From: Thiogranum sp.
GTDB taxonomy: Bacteria; Pseudomonadota; Gammaproteobacteria; DSM-19610
Assembly: GCA_030148805.1 (NCBI GenBank)
Contig: JASBSS010000036.1
Coordinates: 62,001-126,000, forward strand
Direction of reading: 5' to 3'
DNA: 64,000 nt
Shown here: positions 35,810 through 46,239 of the stretch, piece by piece
Numbering within the stretch: the stretch's first letter is position 1
How the letters are laid out: each line of letters opens with the position of its first letter
Notes under the pieces: generated by a model
What the model was told of the DNA's origin: nothing
Database searches by the model: none
What the model saw: only the letters and a program-made list of their open reading frames with translations
Program-made: the position numbers and the translations under genes

Positions 35810-36322
35810 TCAGTCGTCTTCGCCTTCGCCCGGCAGCAGCGGCATCTGATCGCGCCGCTCCTCGGGCGTCGGCCCCTGTTGCAGGCGTTCGATTTCATCG
35901 CGGAACTCGCTGACATCCTGAAAACTGCGATAGACCGAGGCGAAACGCACATAGGCCACCTGGTCGAGGCCGCGCAGTTCGTCCATGACCCATTCGCCCA
36001 ACTGCCGCGAGGCGATTTCGCGCTCGCCACAGGATTGCAGGCGGTGCTGGATGTGCGCGATGGCGGCATCCACGCTCTCGGTGTCCACCGGGCGTTTCTC
36101 CAGTGCCCGCAGAATGCCCGTGAGCAGTTTCTCTTCGTTGAACGGCTCGCGGGTGCCGTCGGTCTTGACGATGCGCGGCATCAGCAACTCGGCCGCCTCG
36201 TAGGTGGTGAAGCGGTCGCCGCATTCGATGCACTCGCGTCGGCGACGCACCTGGGCACCCTCGCCCGCCAGGCGCGAATCGATGACCTTGGTATCCATAC
36301 AGCCGCAGAAAGGACAGCGCAT
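35810..36322 (-). CDS. nrdR: transcriptional repressor NrdR
   Basis: NrdR (170 residues) represses ribonucleotide reductase genes in response to ATP/dATP. The N-terminal zinc ribbon is [13 protein letters not shown]...[16 protein letters not shown] with four cysteines. The ATP-cone domain follows, with [20 protein letters not shown]. The C-terminus is acidic (LPGEGEDD). It is typically placed between glyA and ribD, as here, 40 bp downstream of glyA. Confidence 0.96.
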   Translation of the reverse strand: MRCPFCGCMDTKVIDSRLAGEGAQVRRRRECIECGDRFTTYEAAELLMPRIVKTDGTREPFNEEKLLTGILRALEKRPVDTESVDAAIAHIQHRLQSCGEREIASRQLGEWVMDELRGLDQVAYVRFASVYRSFQDVSEFRDEIERLQQGPTPEERRDQMPLLPGEGEDD

Positions 36323-36362
36323 CGGTGGTCGGTCTCCTTCCTGTCAGCGAGCGTCCGCCAGC

Positions 36363-37616
36363 TCAGGCATACACCGGGAAGCGCTGGCAGATCGCCAGCA
36401 CCTCGCCGCGCACCCGCTCGATGGTGGCCTGATTCTCGACATCGTCCATCACCTCGCACATCCAGCCGGCCAGTTCTCTGACCTCGGCCTCGCCGAAGCC
36501 GCGCGTGGTCACCGCCGGGGTGCCGACGCGGATGCCGCTGGTGACGAACGGCGATTGCGGATCATTGGGCACGGCGTTCTTATTCACCGTGATGTTGGCC
36601 GCGCCCAGCGCCGCGTCGGCCTGCTTGCCGGTGATGCCCTTGTCGATCAGATCGAGCAGGAACAGATGATCGTCGGTGCCGCCGGAAACGACCTTGTAGC
36701 CACGCTCGATGAACACCGCGGCCATGGCGCGCGCGTTGGCCAGCACCCGGCCCTGGTAGTCCTTGAAGTCCGGCTGCAACGCCTCCTTGAAGGCCACCGC
36801 CTTGGCGGCGATGACGTGCATCAACGGACCGCCCTGGGTCCCGGGGAACACCAGCGAGTTGAACTTCTTCTCCAGCTCCGGGTTGCTCTTGCACAGAATC
36901 AGGCCGCCACGCGGGCCGCGCAGGGTCTTGTGCGTGGTGGTGGTGACCACATCGGCGATGGGCACCGGATTGGGATAATGACCGGTGGCGATCAACCCGG
37001 CCACGTGCGCCATGTCGACGAACAGATAGGCGCCGACGGCATCGGCGATGGCGCGGCAACGCTTCCAATCCACCACCCGCGAATAGGCGGAAAACCCGGC
37101 CACCAGCATTTTCGGCTGGTGTTCGCGGGCCAGCGCCTCCATCTGCTCGTAGTCGATCTCGCCGGTTTCGGCGTTCAGGCCGTACTGCACCGCCCGGTAG
37201 ATCTTGCCGGAGAAATTCACCTTGGAACCGTGGGTGAGATGCCCGCCATCGGCCAGGCTCATGCCGAGCACGGTATCGCCCGGCTGGCACAGCGCCATGT
37301 AGACCGCGGCGTTAGCCTGCGAGCCGGAGTGCGGCTGCACGTTGGCGTAATCGGCGCCGAACAGCTGCTTAGCCCGATCGATGGCCAGCTGCTCGGCGAC
37401 ATCGACGTGCTCACAGCCGCCATAATAGCGCTTGCCGGGATAGCCTTCAGCATATTTATTAGTTAAAACAGAACCTTGTGCTTCGAGCACGCGCGGGCTG
37501 GCATAGTTTTCCGAAGCGATCAGCTCGATATGCTGCTCCTGGCGCTGTTTTTCCGCGTCGATGGCCGCGGCGAGTTCGTCGTCGAAGCCGGCGATCGTCA
37601 TAGCTTTACTGAACAT
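36363..37616 (-). CDS. glyA: serine hydroxymethyltransferase
   Basis: This pyridoxal-phosphate enzyme (417 residues, same length as E. coli GlyA) interconverts serine and glycine and charges tetrahydrofolate. Signatures include [39 protein letters not shown], the cofactor-lysine region [18 protein letters not shown] and [18 protein letters not shown]. The frame is open about 106 codons upstream, but ATG 37616 matches the family start ([15 protein letters not shown]). It begins the glyA-nrdR-rib series. Confidence 0.96.
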   Translation of the reverse strand: MFSKAMTIAGFDDELAAAIDAEKQRQEQHIELIASENYASPRVLEAQGSVLTNKYAEGYPGKRYYGGCEHVDVAEQLAIDRAKQLFGADYANVQPHSGSQANAAVYMALCQPGDTVLGMSLADGGHLTHGSKVNFSGKIYRAVQYGLNAETGEIDYEQMEALAREHQPKMLVAGFSAYSRVVDWKRCRAIADAVGAYLFVDMAHVAGLIATGHYPNPVPIADVVTTTTHKTLRGPRGGLILCKSNPELEKKFNSLVFPGTQGGPLMHVIAAKAVAFKEALQPDFKDYQGRVLANARAMAAVFIERGYKVVSGGTDDHLFLLDLIDKGITGKQADAALGAANITVNKNAVPNDPQSPFVTSGIRVGTPAVTTRGFGEAEVRELAGWMCEVMDDVENQATIERVRGEVLAICQRFPVYA

Positions 37617-37666
37617 GCAGTCGGTTCCCGGAAGTCGTTGCTGAAAAGAGCGGAATGATACTGGAT

Positions 37667-38626
37667 TCAGGCCGTTTCGCCCAGTAAGGCCGCCACCACC
37701 GCGCACCAGGCGGCCGCCAGATTGGCGCGGTTGTAGCCGCCCCCGCCGCAGGCCAGCAGGCGGCCCTGGCTGTACTGGTGGGCCAGCGCCTGCAGCCGAC
37801 CGGCGGCGTGGCGGTGCGCCGCGCTGCTGAGCGCCAGATGGGTGATGGGATCGCCGGCGAGGCTGTCGGCGCCGCACTGAAACACAATGAACTCGGGGCG
37901 CGCGGCGGCGAGAAAGTCCTCCGCCCGCGCCCACTCGCTGAGAAAGCGGGCGTCGTCGGCGCGCGGCGGCAGCGGGATGTTGAGTTTGCTGCCGAGCGCC
38001 GCGCCGCGACCGCGCTCTGCGGCCGCGCCGGTACCAGGGTACAGATAAATCCCGTCTTCATGGAAATCGACAAGGCTCAAGTCCGGATCGGCCTCATAGG
38101 CGTAGAACACGCCATCGCCGTGGTGGGCGTCGATATCGACATAGGCGATGCGCTGGATGCCGTACTGGCGCCGTAAGGTCTCTATCACCACGCCGCAATC
38201 GTTGAACACGCAGAACCCGGCGGCGCCGTCGCGGCGCGCGTGATGCAGTCCGGCGATCGGCACGAAGGCCTGGGCGCAAGCCCCCGTCATGATCCGCTCG
38301 AGCGCCGCCAGGGAGGTGCCGACCACGGTCGCCGCCGCTTCGTAGACCCCTTTGAACGCCGGAGTATCGCCGCCGTCCAGGTAGCCCCCACCGCTTGCCG
38401 ATTGTTGTTTCACCCGTTGCAGATAAGCCGGTGTGTGAAAGCGCAGAATCGCCGCGTCGCTGGCGCGCTCGGGTTCGCCGACCTGGACTTTCGCGGCCAG
38501 TCCCGAGCGTTCCATCTCCCGCCAGAACGCCTCCATCCGGTCGTTTCCGAACGGATGGCCGGCGCCGAAACCGTAGGCCGCCAGCGCTTCGCCGACATAC
38601 ACCGTCACGGTATTTCCCACTGTCAT
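37667..38626 (-). CDS. histone deacetylase-family amidohydrolase
   Basis: The 319-residue protein has the arginase/deacetylase fold of bacterial AcuC/HDAC-like enzymes. The catalytic and zinc motifs are [33 protein letters not shown] and, near the C-terminus, [18 protein letters not shown] is a family loop. ATG 38626 has GGAGGT just upstream; the frame continues upstream, but without a ribosome binding site. Substrates could be acetylated polyamines or acetyl-lysine proteins, which sequence alone cannot decide. It lies 50 bp upstream of glyA on the same strand and divergent from ettA. Confidence 0.88.
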   Translation of the reverse strand: MTVGNTVTVYVGEALAAYGFGAGHPFGNDRMEAFWREMERSGLAAKVQVGEPERASDAAILRFHTPAYLQRVKQQSASGGGYLDGGDTPAFKGVYEAAATVVGTSLAALERIMTGACAQAFVPIAGLHHARRDGAAGFCVFNDCGVVIETLRRQYGIQRIAYVDIDAHHGDGVFYAYEADPDLSLVDFHEDGIYLYPGTGAAAERGRGAALGSKLNIPLPPRADDARFLSEWARAEDFLAAARPEFIVFQCGADSLAGDPITHLALSSAAHRHAAGRLQALAHQYSQGRLLACGGGGYNRANLAAAWCAVVAALLGETA

Positions 38627-38751
38627 CGGACCTCCGGGATTTCTCCGCATCGCCCACGGGCCAGGTGCCGCCCACCTGGCGGCCACCTGACCGCGCTGTC
38701 CGCAGACGTTATAATCGCTGGCCCAACGAGTGCAACCAGCAGCGAGCGATT

Positions 38752-40419
<1,668 letters not shown>

Positions 40420-40705
40420 GCCGGCGCTACTGCCAAAGCACCGCCTGGTATCAGCAGATCGATCGGATGGCAACCTAGGGCGAGGGCGAGACGCTGCGTT
40501 TGTTTGATCTCAAGACACTGCCTGTCGTTCTCAATCGCACAAAGAGCGGATAGTGGAAGGCCTGCCAGTTTCGCCAGTTCGTATTGAGTCAGGCGCCGGC
40601 GCCGGCGCAGTCTTCGGACAGATTCGCCCACAGACATCCGCTTTGCCAAAGGTGCCTCATAAGAGTTGCTCATAGATCCCGCCCTCCTGATCGGCCGTTT
40701 CAGCG

Positions 40706-41809
40706 CTAAACCAAAGCTCGCTCAAACATCCACACCGCGGCGATCAATGCCGCGGCTAACGAGCCGCCTTTTAAAACCACTATCCTGTACAATGAGTGTC
40801 GGCGCAGCAATAACATCAATGGCAAGACCAGGAAAACAATGGCCAGCTGCCCGAGTTCCACGCCAATATTGAAACCAGCCAACGCCGTGATCAGCGCGGA
40901 CGCAGGCAAACCCAAGTCGGTAAGCACGCCAGCAAAACCGAAACCATGTATTAGCCCGAAGACGAAGGCCAACAGCCAGCGCGAGTGGGGAAATAGCGGG
41001 CGCAGATTATTCAGTGCGGTTATCAGCACGGAAACGGCGATCGCGGTTTCCACCAGTTTCGACGGCAATACCACTAGTTGCAAAGTCGCCAGCGACAGGG
41101 TAATCGAATGTGCCAGGGTGAAGGCGGTGACGGTTTTGACCGTGTCGCCCAGGGCGGCACGGGGTTCTTCGACTGGGCTCCAGGCTCGCCGGCGATATAC
41201 CAGCACGGCGGGCAACAATAACGTGAGCAAAAATAGAATGTGGTCGAAGCCGACCCAGATATGCCAGACGCCTTCGGTCAAATAGTCGGCAAACACTCGC
41301 AACCGCGAGGTGCCGCTGATAGGAAACTCGACCTGGGGCGTTTCTGGCGAAACCACCCGCGTCACATATTGTCGGCCATCGCTGTAGGCGATCAGCCCCC
41401 GGTGGGTCGGATCCAGCGCAAATAGCAGGCGATAAGCGACTGCGAGCGGGACATTCTCGGCGATTGGCGGCCCCTGCATTTGCAGCACCGCGTAGGCGCC
41501 ATCGCTTTTTTGCGCCACCTGCAGACCGGTAACATGAACAGGTTGCCTGTTTCCGGAATAAATCAGGTCAAAATGAACCAGCGCATAGCGGTTGACTCGC
41601 GCTGCTGCGGCCTGCAACTCGCCCCAGGTGATAGCGCCATCGGCGTTGCCATCCAGGCCGACCGCCACCTCCAGATCGCGCAAGGCGATCGCCCACTGGA
41701 GCCGCAAGGCCTGACCACTACGTTCCAATGTGAGATAGCTGTCACTGGGTTTATGCGCGGCCACTGGCAGGCTGAATAGCAAAAATACCAGCGCGACCAG
41801 TCGCCACAT
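40706..41809 (-). CDS. HupE/UreJ-type membrane protein with EF-hand-like loop
   Basis: The 367-residue protein has a signal peptide (VALVFLLFSLPVAAH), an extracytoplasmic domain of about 160 residues and then about seven membrane spans of the HupE/UreJ_2 type. WVGFDHILFLLTLLLPAVLV, FTLAHSITLSLATL and AFVFGLIHGFGFAGVL carry the conserved His and Asp residues. A complete EF-hand loop, DGNADGAITWGE, lies near residue 54 and should bind Ca2+. HupE/UreJ members are nickel/cobalt permeases, while this longer subfamily is uncharacterised. The ATG at 41809 overlaps the TPR gene stop (TGATG); a GTG one codon earlier is possible. It ends the ECF-linked operon. Confidence 0.85.
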   Translation of the reverse strand: MWRLVALVFLLFSLPVAAHKPSDSYLTLERSGQALRLQWAIALRDLEVAVGLDGNADGAITWGELQAAAARVNRYALVHFDLIYSGNRQPVHVTGLQVAQKSDGAYAVLQMQGPPIAENVPLAVAYRLLFALDPTHRGLIAYSDGRQYVTRVVSPETPQVEFPISGTSRLRVFADYLTEGVWHIWVGFDHILFLLTLLLPAVLVYRRRAWSPVEEPRAALGDTVKTVTAFTLAHSITLSLATLQLVVLPSKLVETAIAVSVLITALNNLRPLFPHSRWLLAFVFGLIHGFGFAGVLTDLGLPASALITALAGFNIGVELGQLAIVFLVLPLMLLLRRHSLYRIVVLKGGSLAAALIAAVWMFERALV

Positions 41810-43020
41810 CACCTAACCGTCTCCAACCCGGCGCCTTCGAGTAGGCGGCTCAAGCGCACGTCCTGCATGCCGCGCGCGGCCAGCCAATGGCCCACCGCCG
41901 CAACTGTGTCGGCGTCCCCTCTGGCCCGCGCTGCGCGCAGCAGGATACGCGCATCGATCGGCTCCCGTTGCAAATCCCAATTGGCGCGCGCCAACCGCAG
42001 CGCCTGCTCTCCGTCCCCCTCAAGTTCCAGTTCGAACAGCGCCGCTTCGCGGTTGTGGGGCTGACCGCCACGCGAACGTTCAGCGGAAAAATAGGCGCGT
42101 AGTTGCTCGCGATATTTCCTGGCCCTGGATTCGTCGCCGAGCTTTTTCGCTGCTATCGCCGAGCGTAGTAACAAGCTCTGGTCACTATCTTCGCGTCGCA
42201 ACAGCGCCAAGACTTCGGCATAGCGCTGCTCGTCCAAGAGAAAATCCGCGTATGCCGCCAGCAAATACGGATCGCGCCGTGGGGTAGTCATCGCCCGGGC
42301 GAACGCACGCTCGGCCTGGGCTGCGTGGCCTTGCATGAGTGCGGCTTCTGCCTGGGTGGTCAACAACCATTGCAACAGCGCCCCGGATTGGAACTGCCGT
42401 TGTTCCACCTGGAGTAACGCATAAGACTGTGCGGCGCGACCGGTGCGATTCATTACCCCGGCGTAGCATAAGCTGGCGATACTCTGATTGGCCGTCTTCG
42501 CCAGCGCGGAGCAGGCCGCCGCGGCTTTGTGCGTCCGCCCCTGTACCAGATAGGTATTGGCCAGTAGCAGCCAGGCACGCGCATTTCGGCTGTCTTTTCT
42601 CACCACCGCGAGCAAGTCGGCGATGGCCTGGTCAAAAGCATGTTGCCACTGCGCAATTTCGGCGCGTGCCACTCTTACCGGCACCGGCGGCGCGACGGCC
42701 TGCCACCATGGGGCAAGCGCCGCCTGCGCGTAGCCGAAATAACGCGGATCGGATTGGGTGCGGCCTTTCTCGATGTACAGCGTGGCGAGACTCACCGCCA
42801 GCGAGACATCCTCCGGAGAAGCGTCAAGCTGCTGATGCAGCCGCTTGATCAGGGCACCGTCCGTGTCGGTCATCGATCTCGGCAGGCGTTCCAGAACTTC
42901 GTCCGCCCGAACCGGGGTGTAGTACGCTTGCTCGGCACCTACGGCCGAGGCACAGATCACTAATACGGCTGCGGCCGACAAGGCCCCGAAGCACCACGCC
43001 GGCCGCGCGGCTTTGGCCAC
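41809..43020 (-). CDS. secreted TPR-repeat protein of the DUF4331 cluster
   Basis: The product is a 403-residue exported protein. Its signal peptide (CFGALSAAAVLVICASAVGA) is followed by helical tetratricopeptide-like repeats, for example VSLAVSLATLYIEKGRTQSD, NARAWLLLANTYLVQGRTHK, LQWLLTTQAEAALMQGHAAQ and LLAAYADFLLDEQRYAEVLA. The GTG at 43020 begins directly before the signal peptide and has GGAGG about 12 nt upstream. Longer starts would overlap the preceding lipoprotein gene. Its stop overlaps the start of the HupE-like gene, indicating coupled translation. TPR proteins scaffold partners; here the partners are presumably the neighbouring envelope proteins. Function unknown. Confidence 0.8.
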   Translation of the reverse strand: MAKAARPAWCFGALSAAAVLVICASAVGAEQAYYTPVRADEVLERLPRSMTDTDGALIKRLHQQLDASPEDVSLAVSLATLYIEKGRTQSDPRYFGYAQAALAPWWQAVAPPVPVRVARAEIAQWQHAFDQAIADLLAVVRKDSRNARAWLLLANTYLVQGRTHKAAAACSALAKTANQSIASLCYAGVMNRTGRAAQSYALLQVEQRQFQSGALLQWLLTTQAEAALMQGHAAQAERAFARAMTTPRRDPYLLAAYADFLLDEQRYAEVLALLRREDSDQSLLLRSAIAAKKLGDESRARKYREQLRAYFSAERSRGGQPHNREAALFELELEGDGEQALRLARANWDLQREPIDARILLRAARARGDADTVAAVGHWLAARGMQDVRLSRLLEGAGLETVR

Positions 43021-43054
43021 CCGGGAGGACAACCTCCGGTTTTTTGAGCTTACC

Positions 43055-43333
43055 TCAACCACCCGCGCGGGAGACCACATCCGCCACCGTATCGCCGCCT
43101 TGCACATCGGTCGGCGTTCCGTTGGCGCCACCGAAAATAGCGCCGATGTCGTCTAAAAGCCCCTGCAAATCGTTGACCACTGCGGGTTCGCTGTCTGCCG
43201 ACCGAGCGGCGATCTCACTGAAGCTATTGGCGGGCGTCACCGTGCCCGGTGTCGGTTTGCCGTTGTCGTCGCCATTGCATGCCGCAATTAATAGCGTGAC
43301 CGCGGCGAGTGGCAGCTTATAAGACCGTTTCAT
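43055..43333 (-). CDS. small lipoprotein of the DUF4331 cluster
   Basis: The 92-residue precursor has a lipoprotein signal (YKLPLAAVTLLIAAC) with the lipid-attachment Cys19 followed by NGDDNGKP, giving a mature acidic peptide of about 74 residues. Asn after Cys does not suggest inner-membrane retention by the Asp+2 rule, so outer-membrane sorting is expected. No domain is recognised. It sits 12 nt after the DUF4331 gene and 34 nt before the TPR gene, within one operon. Confidence 0.75.
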   Translation of the reverse strand: MKRSYKLPLAAVTLLIAACNGDDNGKPTPGTVTPANSFSEIAARSADSEPAVVNDLQGLLDDIGAIFGGANGTPTDVQGGDTVADVVSRAGG

Positions 43334-43345
43334 AATACGCCCCCT

Positions 43346-44836
43346 TTAGTTACTGGGTGAGCCGGCTACTGGCGTCGTCAAGTAAGGAAACGCGTTATCG
43401 AACTGCGCGGCATTCTGCAAAGCTCCATCGGTGTAAGCCAGCGTGCCGTCCGGCGCGTCGCCCGGCTGGCACAGACCTAGTCCTGCATGGCACAAAACCC
43501 CCATGGCTACCCGCAATTCGGCGTCGACCACATCGTCACCCGGACGGCGTCCGTTGGGAAAACCGGCATTGTCACCGCCCAGCACGCCGAGATTTGACTG
43601 CGATGCGGCGGCAGTTGGAGCGATGGTCACATTGAGACGCTGCATTTCGGCCACTCCCCCATCGGCATTCACACCATCGATACCCGTGAGAAATGCTGCT
43701 ACCAAATCGGGGCGCTCAGGCACCGTCGGGGCACGCACGCCAAACAATACTTCCAGCAGCGCTGGCAGGGTGGGGTTGGTCACATAGGTGAGGAACTGAG
43801 CGTCATCCTTGGGCTCGCTGGCGTTGAACCGGTTCTTATCCGGCAGGCCGATGACGACTTCATTGACCAAGGGCATTCCCAACCGCGATATCTGGGTCCA
43901 GGCCCCCCCCTGCACCGCAGGACGATCAAAATCGGGCGTGGGGTCCAGCACCTGCACCTGGGGCTTGCTCGCGCTGGTCCAGCCGCCAATGACCGATACC
44001 GCAGCGCTATCGCTAAGACAGGCGATCGGTACTTCGAGCGCAAAGCTGGTGACATTCTTGTTAGCGAGCACGTTCTGTTCGCCGTCGACAGCACCAAGTG
44101 GGTTCAGATTGACCAGATCGAACACCTCGCCTAGATTGACGGCAAAAGACTCCTTGCGCTGACCGACAAAAACGCGCCCATCCTGCGCTCCCGCAGGGCA
44201 ACCCGGCAAATTTATATCGGCGATAAAGCTTTGCGCGTAGTCCGCGTAACTCTGGCTGTTAAAGGTCTTGCCGCCCACATTGTCGTAAGGAATGGCGAAA
44301 CTGGTGCTGCCGCCGGCGCTCACATTGGTTACCGGCTGAGCAGTACCCGTGCGCCGATCTCCGTTGACCATGGTCAGAGAGAAGGACTGGAAGTAATTGA
44401 GTGCGCTGCTGTCAACCGAGGAAACCTCGCCGATATTTTTCAACGGTACCGCCACATCCTTGCCGCTGAGGGACAGTTTGATGCCATCGCCGTTATTGCC
44501 CAGTTGCTGACTGACACGGAACTGGAAGGTGATGTCCTCCTGGCCGTCGCCGCTATTGTCGATATGTATCTCATAGAGGGCGTCGGGGTCGAGCGCAAAA
44601 TAGTTCGGCCCGCCGTACGCGTCCTGCAGCGGATTGTAATTGGCCACGAGGGTGACATAGGCGTCCCGCCCCGCCTCGTAGCTGCGAAACATGTAGAAAT
44701 CGGTGGCGTCGACCTGCGGACTCTGGGTAATGTAGGGCGCCTCTCGGTGACTGGAAGCCAGGCTGGCGGCAGTGCCGGCGCCTAACGCCAGTGCCGCGCA
44801 GGCGGCTATATTTTTTCTAAACGATGGAATTTCCAT
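43346..44836 (-). CDS. DUF4331 family secreted protein
   Basis: This 496-residue exported protein begins with a signal peptide (NIAACAALALGAGTAASLAS) followed immediately by the DUF4331 hallmark SSHREAPYITQSPQVDATDF and YMFRSYE. Other family segments are YNPLQDAYGGPNYFALDPDA, YEIHIDNSGDGQEDITFQFR and GMPLVNEVVIGLPDKNRFN. The family is widespread beside ECF sigma factors and HupE-like proteins, but its function is not established. The conserved SHREAP and Asp-rich segments could form a metal site, which is speculation. It is the first gene after the sigma/anti-sigma pair, with a 134-bp gap that likely holds a promoter. Confidence 0.9.
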   Translation of the reverse strand: MEIPSFRKNIAACAALALGAGTAASLASSHREAPYITQSPQVDATDFYMFRSYEAGRDAYVTLVANYNPLQDAYGGPNYFALDPDALYEIHIDNSGDGQEDITFQFRVSQQLGNNGDGIKLSLSGKDVAVPLKNIGEVSSVDSSALNYFQSFSLTMVNGDRRTGTAQPVTNVSAGGSTSFAIPYDNVGGKTFNSQSYADYAQSFIADINLPGCPAGAQDGRVFVGQRKESFAVNLGEVFDLVNLNPLGAVDGEQNVLANKNVTSFALEVPIACLSDSAAVSVIGGWTSASKPQVQVLDPTPDFDRPAVQGGAWTQISRLGMPLVNEVVIGLPDKNRFNASEPKDDAQFLTYVTNPTLPALLEVLFGVRAPTVPERPDLVAAFLTGIDGVNADGGVAEMQRLNVTIAPTAAASQSNLGVLGGDNAGFPNGRRPGDDVVDAELRVAMGVLCHAGLGLCQPGDAPDGTLAYTDGALQNAAQFDNAFPYLTTPVAGSPSN

Positions 44837-44903
44837 GAATCAACTCCGTAATAGTGGTTGTTGCGGACCACAGCGCCTGCTGTGAACACTCCTCACTGGG
44901 TAC

Positions 44904-44930
44904 TACGTACGAAGCGCAGAGATGGATTCA
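44904..44930 (-). promoter_or_regulatory. candidate ECF-sigma promoter before DUF4331
   Basis: On the minus strand TGAATCC (44930-44924) is followed by CGTACGTA (44911-44904). The -35-like TGA(A)TCC and -10-like CGTA resemble ChrR/RpoE-group ECF promoters (TGATCC...CGTA). Depending on which CGTA is used the spacer is about 12 or 16 bp, shorter than usual for the first. It lies about 68 bp upstream of the DUF4331 ATG. The assignment is tentative. Confidence 0.35.
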
Positions 44931-44970
44931 GGGAGTTGAAAAAATTCGCCGGCCGGCGCCGACCATCGAA

Positions 44971-45468
44971 TCAGACCGCCGCCTGGCTGTTGAGGCCGGC
45001 GTGGATGAACAACAGGGCGCCCTTTTCGGAATGGGCCTCGCCATGGACGCTGCCTTTAGGCGCGAAATGATAGTCGCCGGCACGCAGATAAAAATCGCCG
45101 TAGCGCACTTCGCCATCCAGCATAATGCAGATTTCATCACTCGTATGCCGGTGCGGGGGCGCGTGAGCGCCCGGCTCTACTCGCAACAGATACGTTTCGG
45201 TAGCGTTATCCTCATTGATCTGCAAGACCTTTTTTTCTATCTTCGGGGCCAACTGCTGCCACGGACCGTCGCTGGCGCGCACCGTCACCCAACCGGACGC
45301 TAGTGCCCGTTGTTCGGCGTCAAGCCGTGCCATAATCCGCGCCTGCAGGCGCGCCTGATGTTCCGCTGACAACGCCTCGGCGTCGGCCGGCGTCTGAAGC
45401 GCGCCGAGCAGACCCAGGAGCTGCTCGTCGAGCAAGCCCTTAGTGTCTGAATCGTCTTGATCAGTCAT
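44971..45468 (-). CDS. cupin-domain protein, candidate anti-sigma factor (ChrR-like)
   Basis: A 165-residue protein with a helical N-terminal part (about 1-65) and a ChrR-type cupin domain. PPHRHTSDEICIMLDGEVRY (about residues 104-123) and GDYHFAPKGSVHGEAHSEKG provide the His/Glu metal ligands. Classical ChrR anti-sigma factors have a zinc HxxxCxxC motif in the N-terminal domain; it is absent here and only one cysteine exists. It overlaps the ECF sigma gene by 8 nt, the standard arrangement of a sigma factor with its regulator. I infer anti-sigma or sensor function, with the cupin as the signal-binding module. Confidence 0.8.
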   Translation of the reverse strand: MTDQDDSDTKGLLDEQLLGLLGALQTPADAEALSAEHQARLQARIMARLDAEQRALASGWVTVRASDGPWQQLAPKIEKKVLQINEDNATETYLLRVEPGAHAPPHRHTSDEICIMLDGEVRYGDFYLRAGDYHFAPKGSVHGEAHSEKGALLFIHAGLNSQAAV

Positions 45469-46045
45469 GAGAATCTCTATTTATCAAAGTGCGCAATTTG
45501 TCTACCGCGCGCCGCAACTGACTTTTTACCGTTCCCAGTGGCAAGCCGGTAGAGCGCGCCAGTTCGCTATGGCTATAGTCCCGAAAATAAGCCAGCCCCA
45601 CCAGTTGGCGCTGTTGTTCTTGCAACTGGGAAAGGGCCGCATGCAGGTCGCTATTCAGCTCGACGCTGGCGAGCAAATGCGCCGCACAGGGCTCGGCGCC
45701 GGGTAACTCGTCTGCCAGCCGAGTCATCAAGCCATCTCTCTGCCGTCTTTGACGCAAGGCGTCAAGCGCGCGACTGCGACAGATCACCGTCAACCAGGCG
45801 ACGGCGCCGCCGCGCTCCGGATCAAAGCGCGAGGCCTGACGCCAGACCTGCAGGAAGGTCTCGCTCACCGCTTCGTCGGCCTGTTCCGCCTGCCGTGTGA
45901 TGCGCAGCGCGATAGCGTAGAGCAGGCGTGAAGTCTGCTGATACAGATCGGAGAACGCCTGGCGATCCCCCGCCGCCACCGCCGATAACAGCGCGTTCGC
46001 GGTCGCGCTCTCAATTGCGTTGATCTGACAGTCAGGTTCACCCAT
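45461..46045 (-). CDS. ECF-family RNA polymerase sigma factor
   Basis: The 194-residue protein has sigma region 2 (AFSDLYQQTSRLLYAIALRI, QADEAVSETFLQVWRQASRF) and region 4 (LQEQQRQLVGLAYFRDYSHS, STGLPLGTVKSQLRRAVDKL), without regions 1 and 3, as in group 4 (ECF) factors. Together with the overlapping cupin gene it resembles the RpoE/ChrR (ECF11-like) group, which responds to singlet oxygen or hydroperoxides in some Proteobacteria. Start ATG 46045. It is the first gene of the series leading to DUF4331-lipoprotein-TPR-HupE, its probable regulon. Confidence 0.92.
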   Translation of the reverse strand: MGEPDCQINAIESATANALLSAVAAGDRQAFSDLYQQTSRLLYAIALRITRQAEQADEAVSETFLQVWRQASRFDPERGGAVAWLTVICRSRALDALRQRRQRDGLMTRLADELPGAEPCAAHLLASVELNSDLHAALSQLQEQQRQLVGLAYFRDYSHSELARSTGLPLGTVKSQLRRAVDKLRTLINRDSHD

Positions 46046-46239
46046 TAAGGCGACTATACCCGCCTTTGGCCGCGGCGGGTAAGCCCCCGCTCAAAATCGT
46101 GTCACCACCGCAGCCTTTTTTCTCTGATCACCTCCACTACGCTGCCGGCGCGACACTGGATGCATCAATCCGCTCTCCGTAGGAAGGGGACCCCGCTGGC
46201 CCTGACGCTCCAGGCTCGTGACATGATGCGTGGAGCCCC

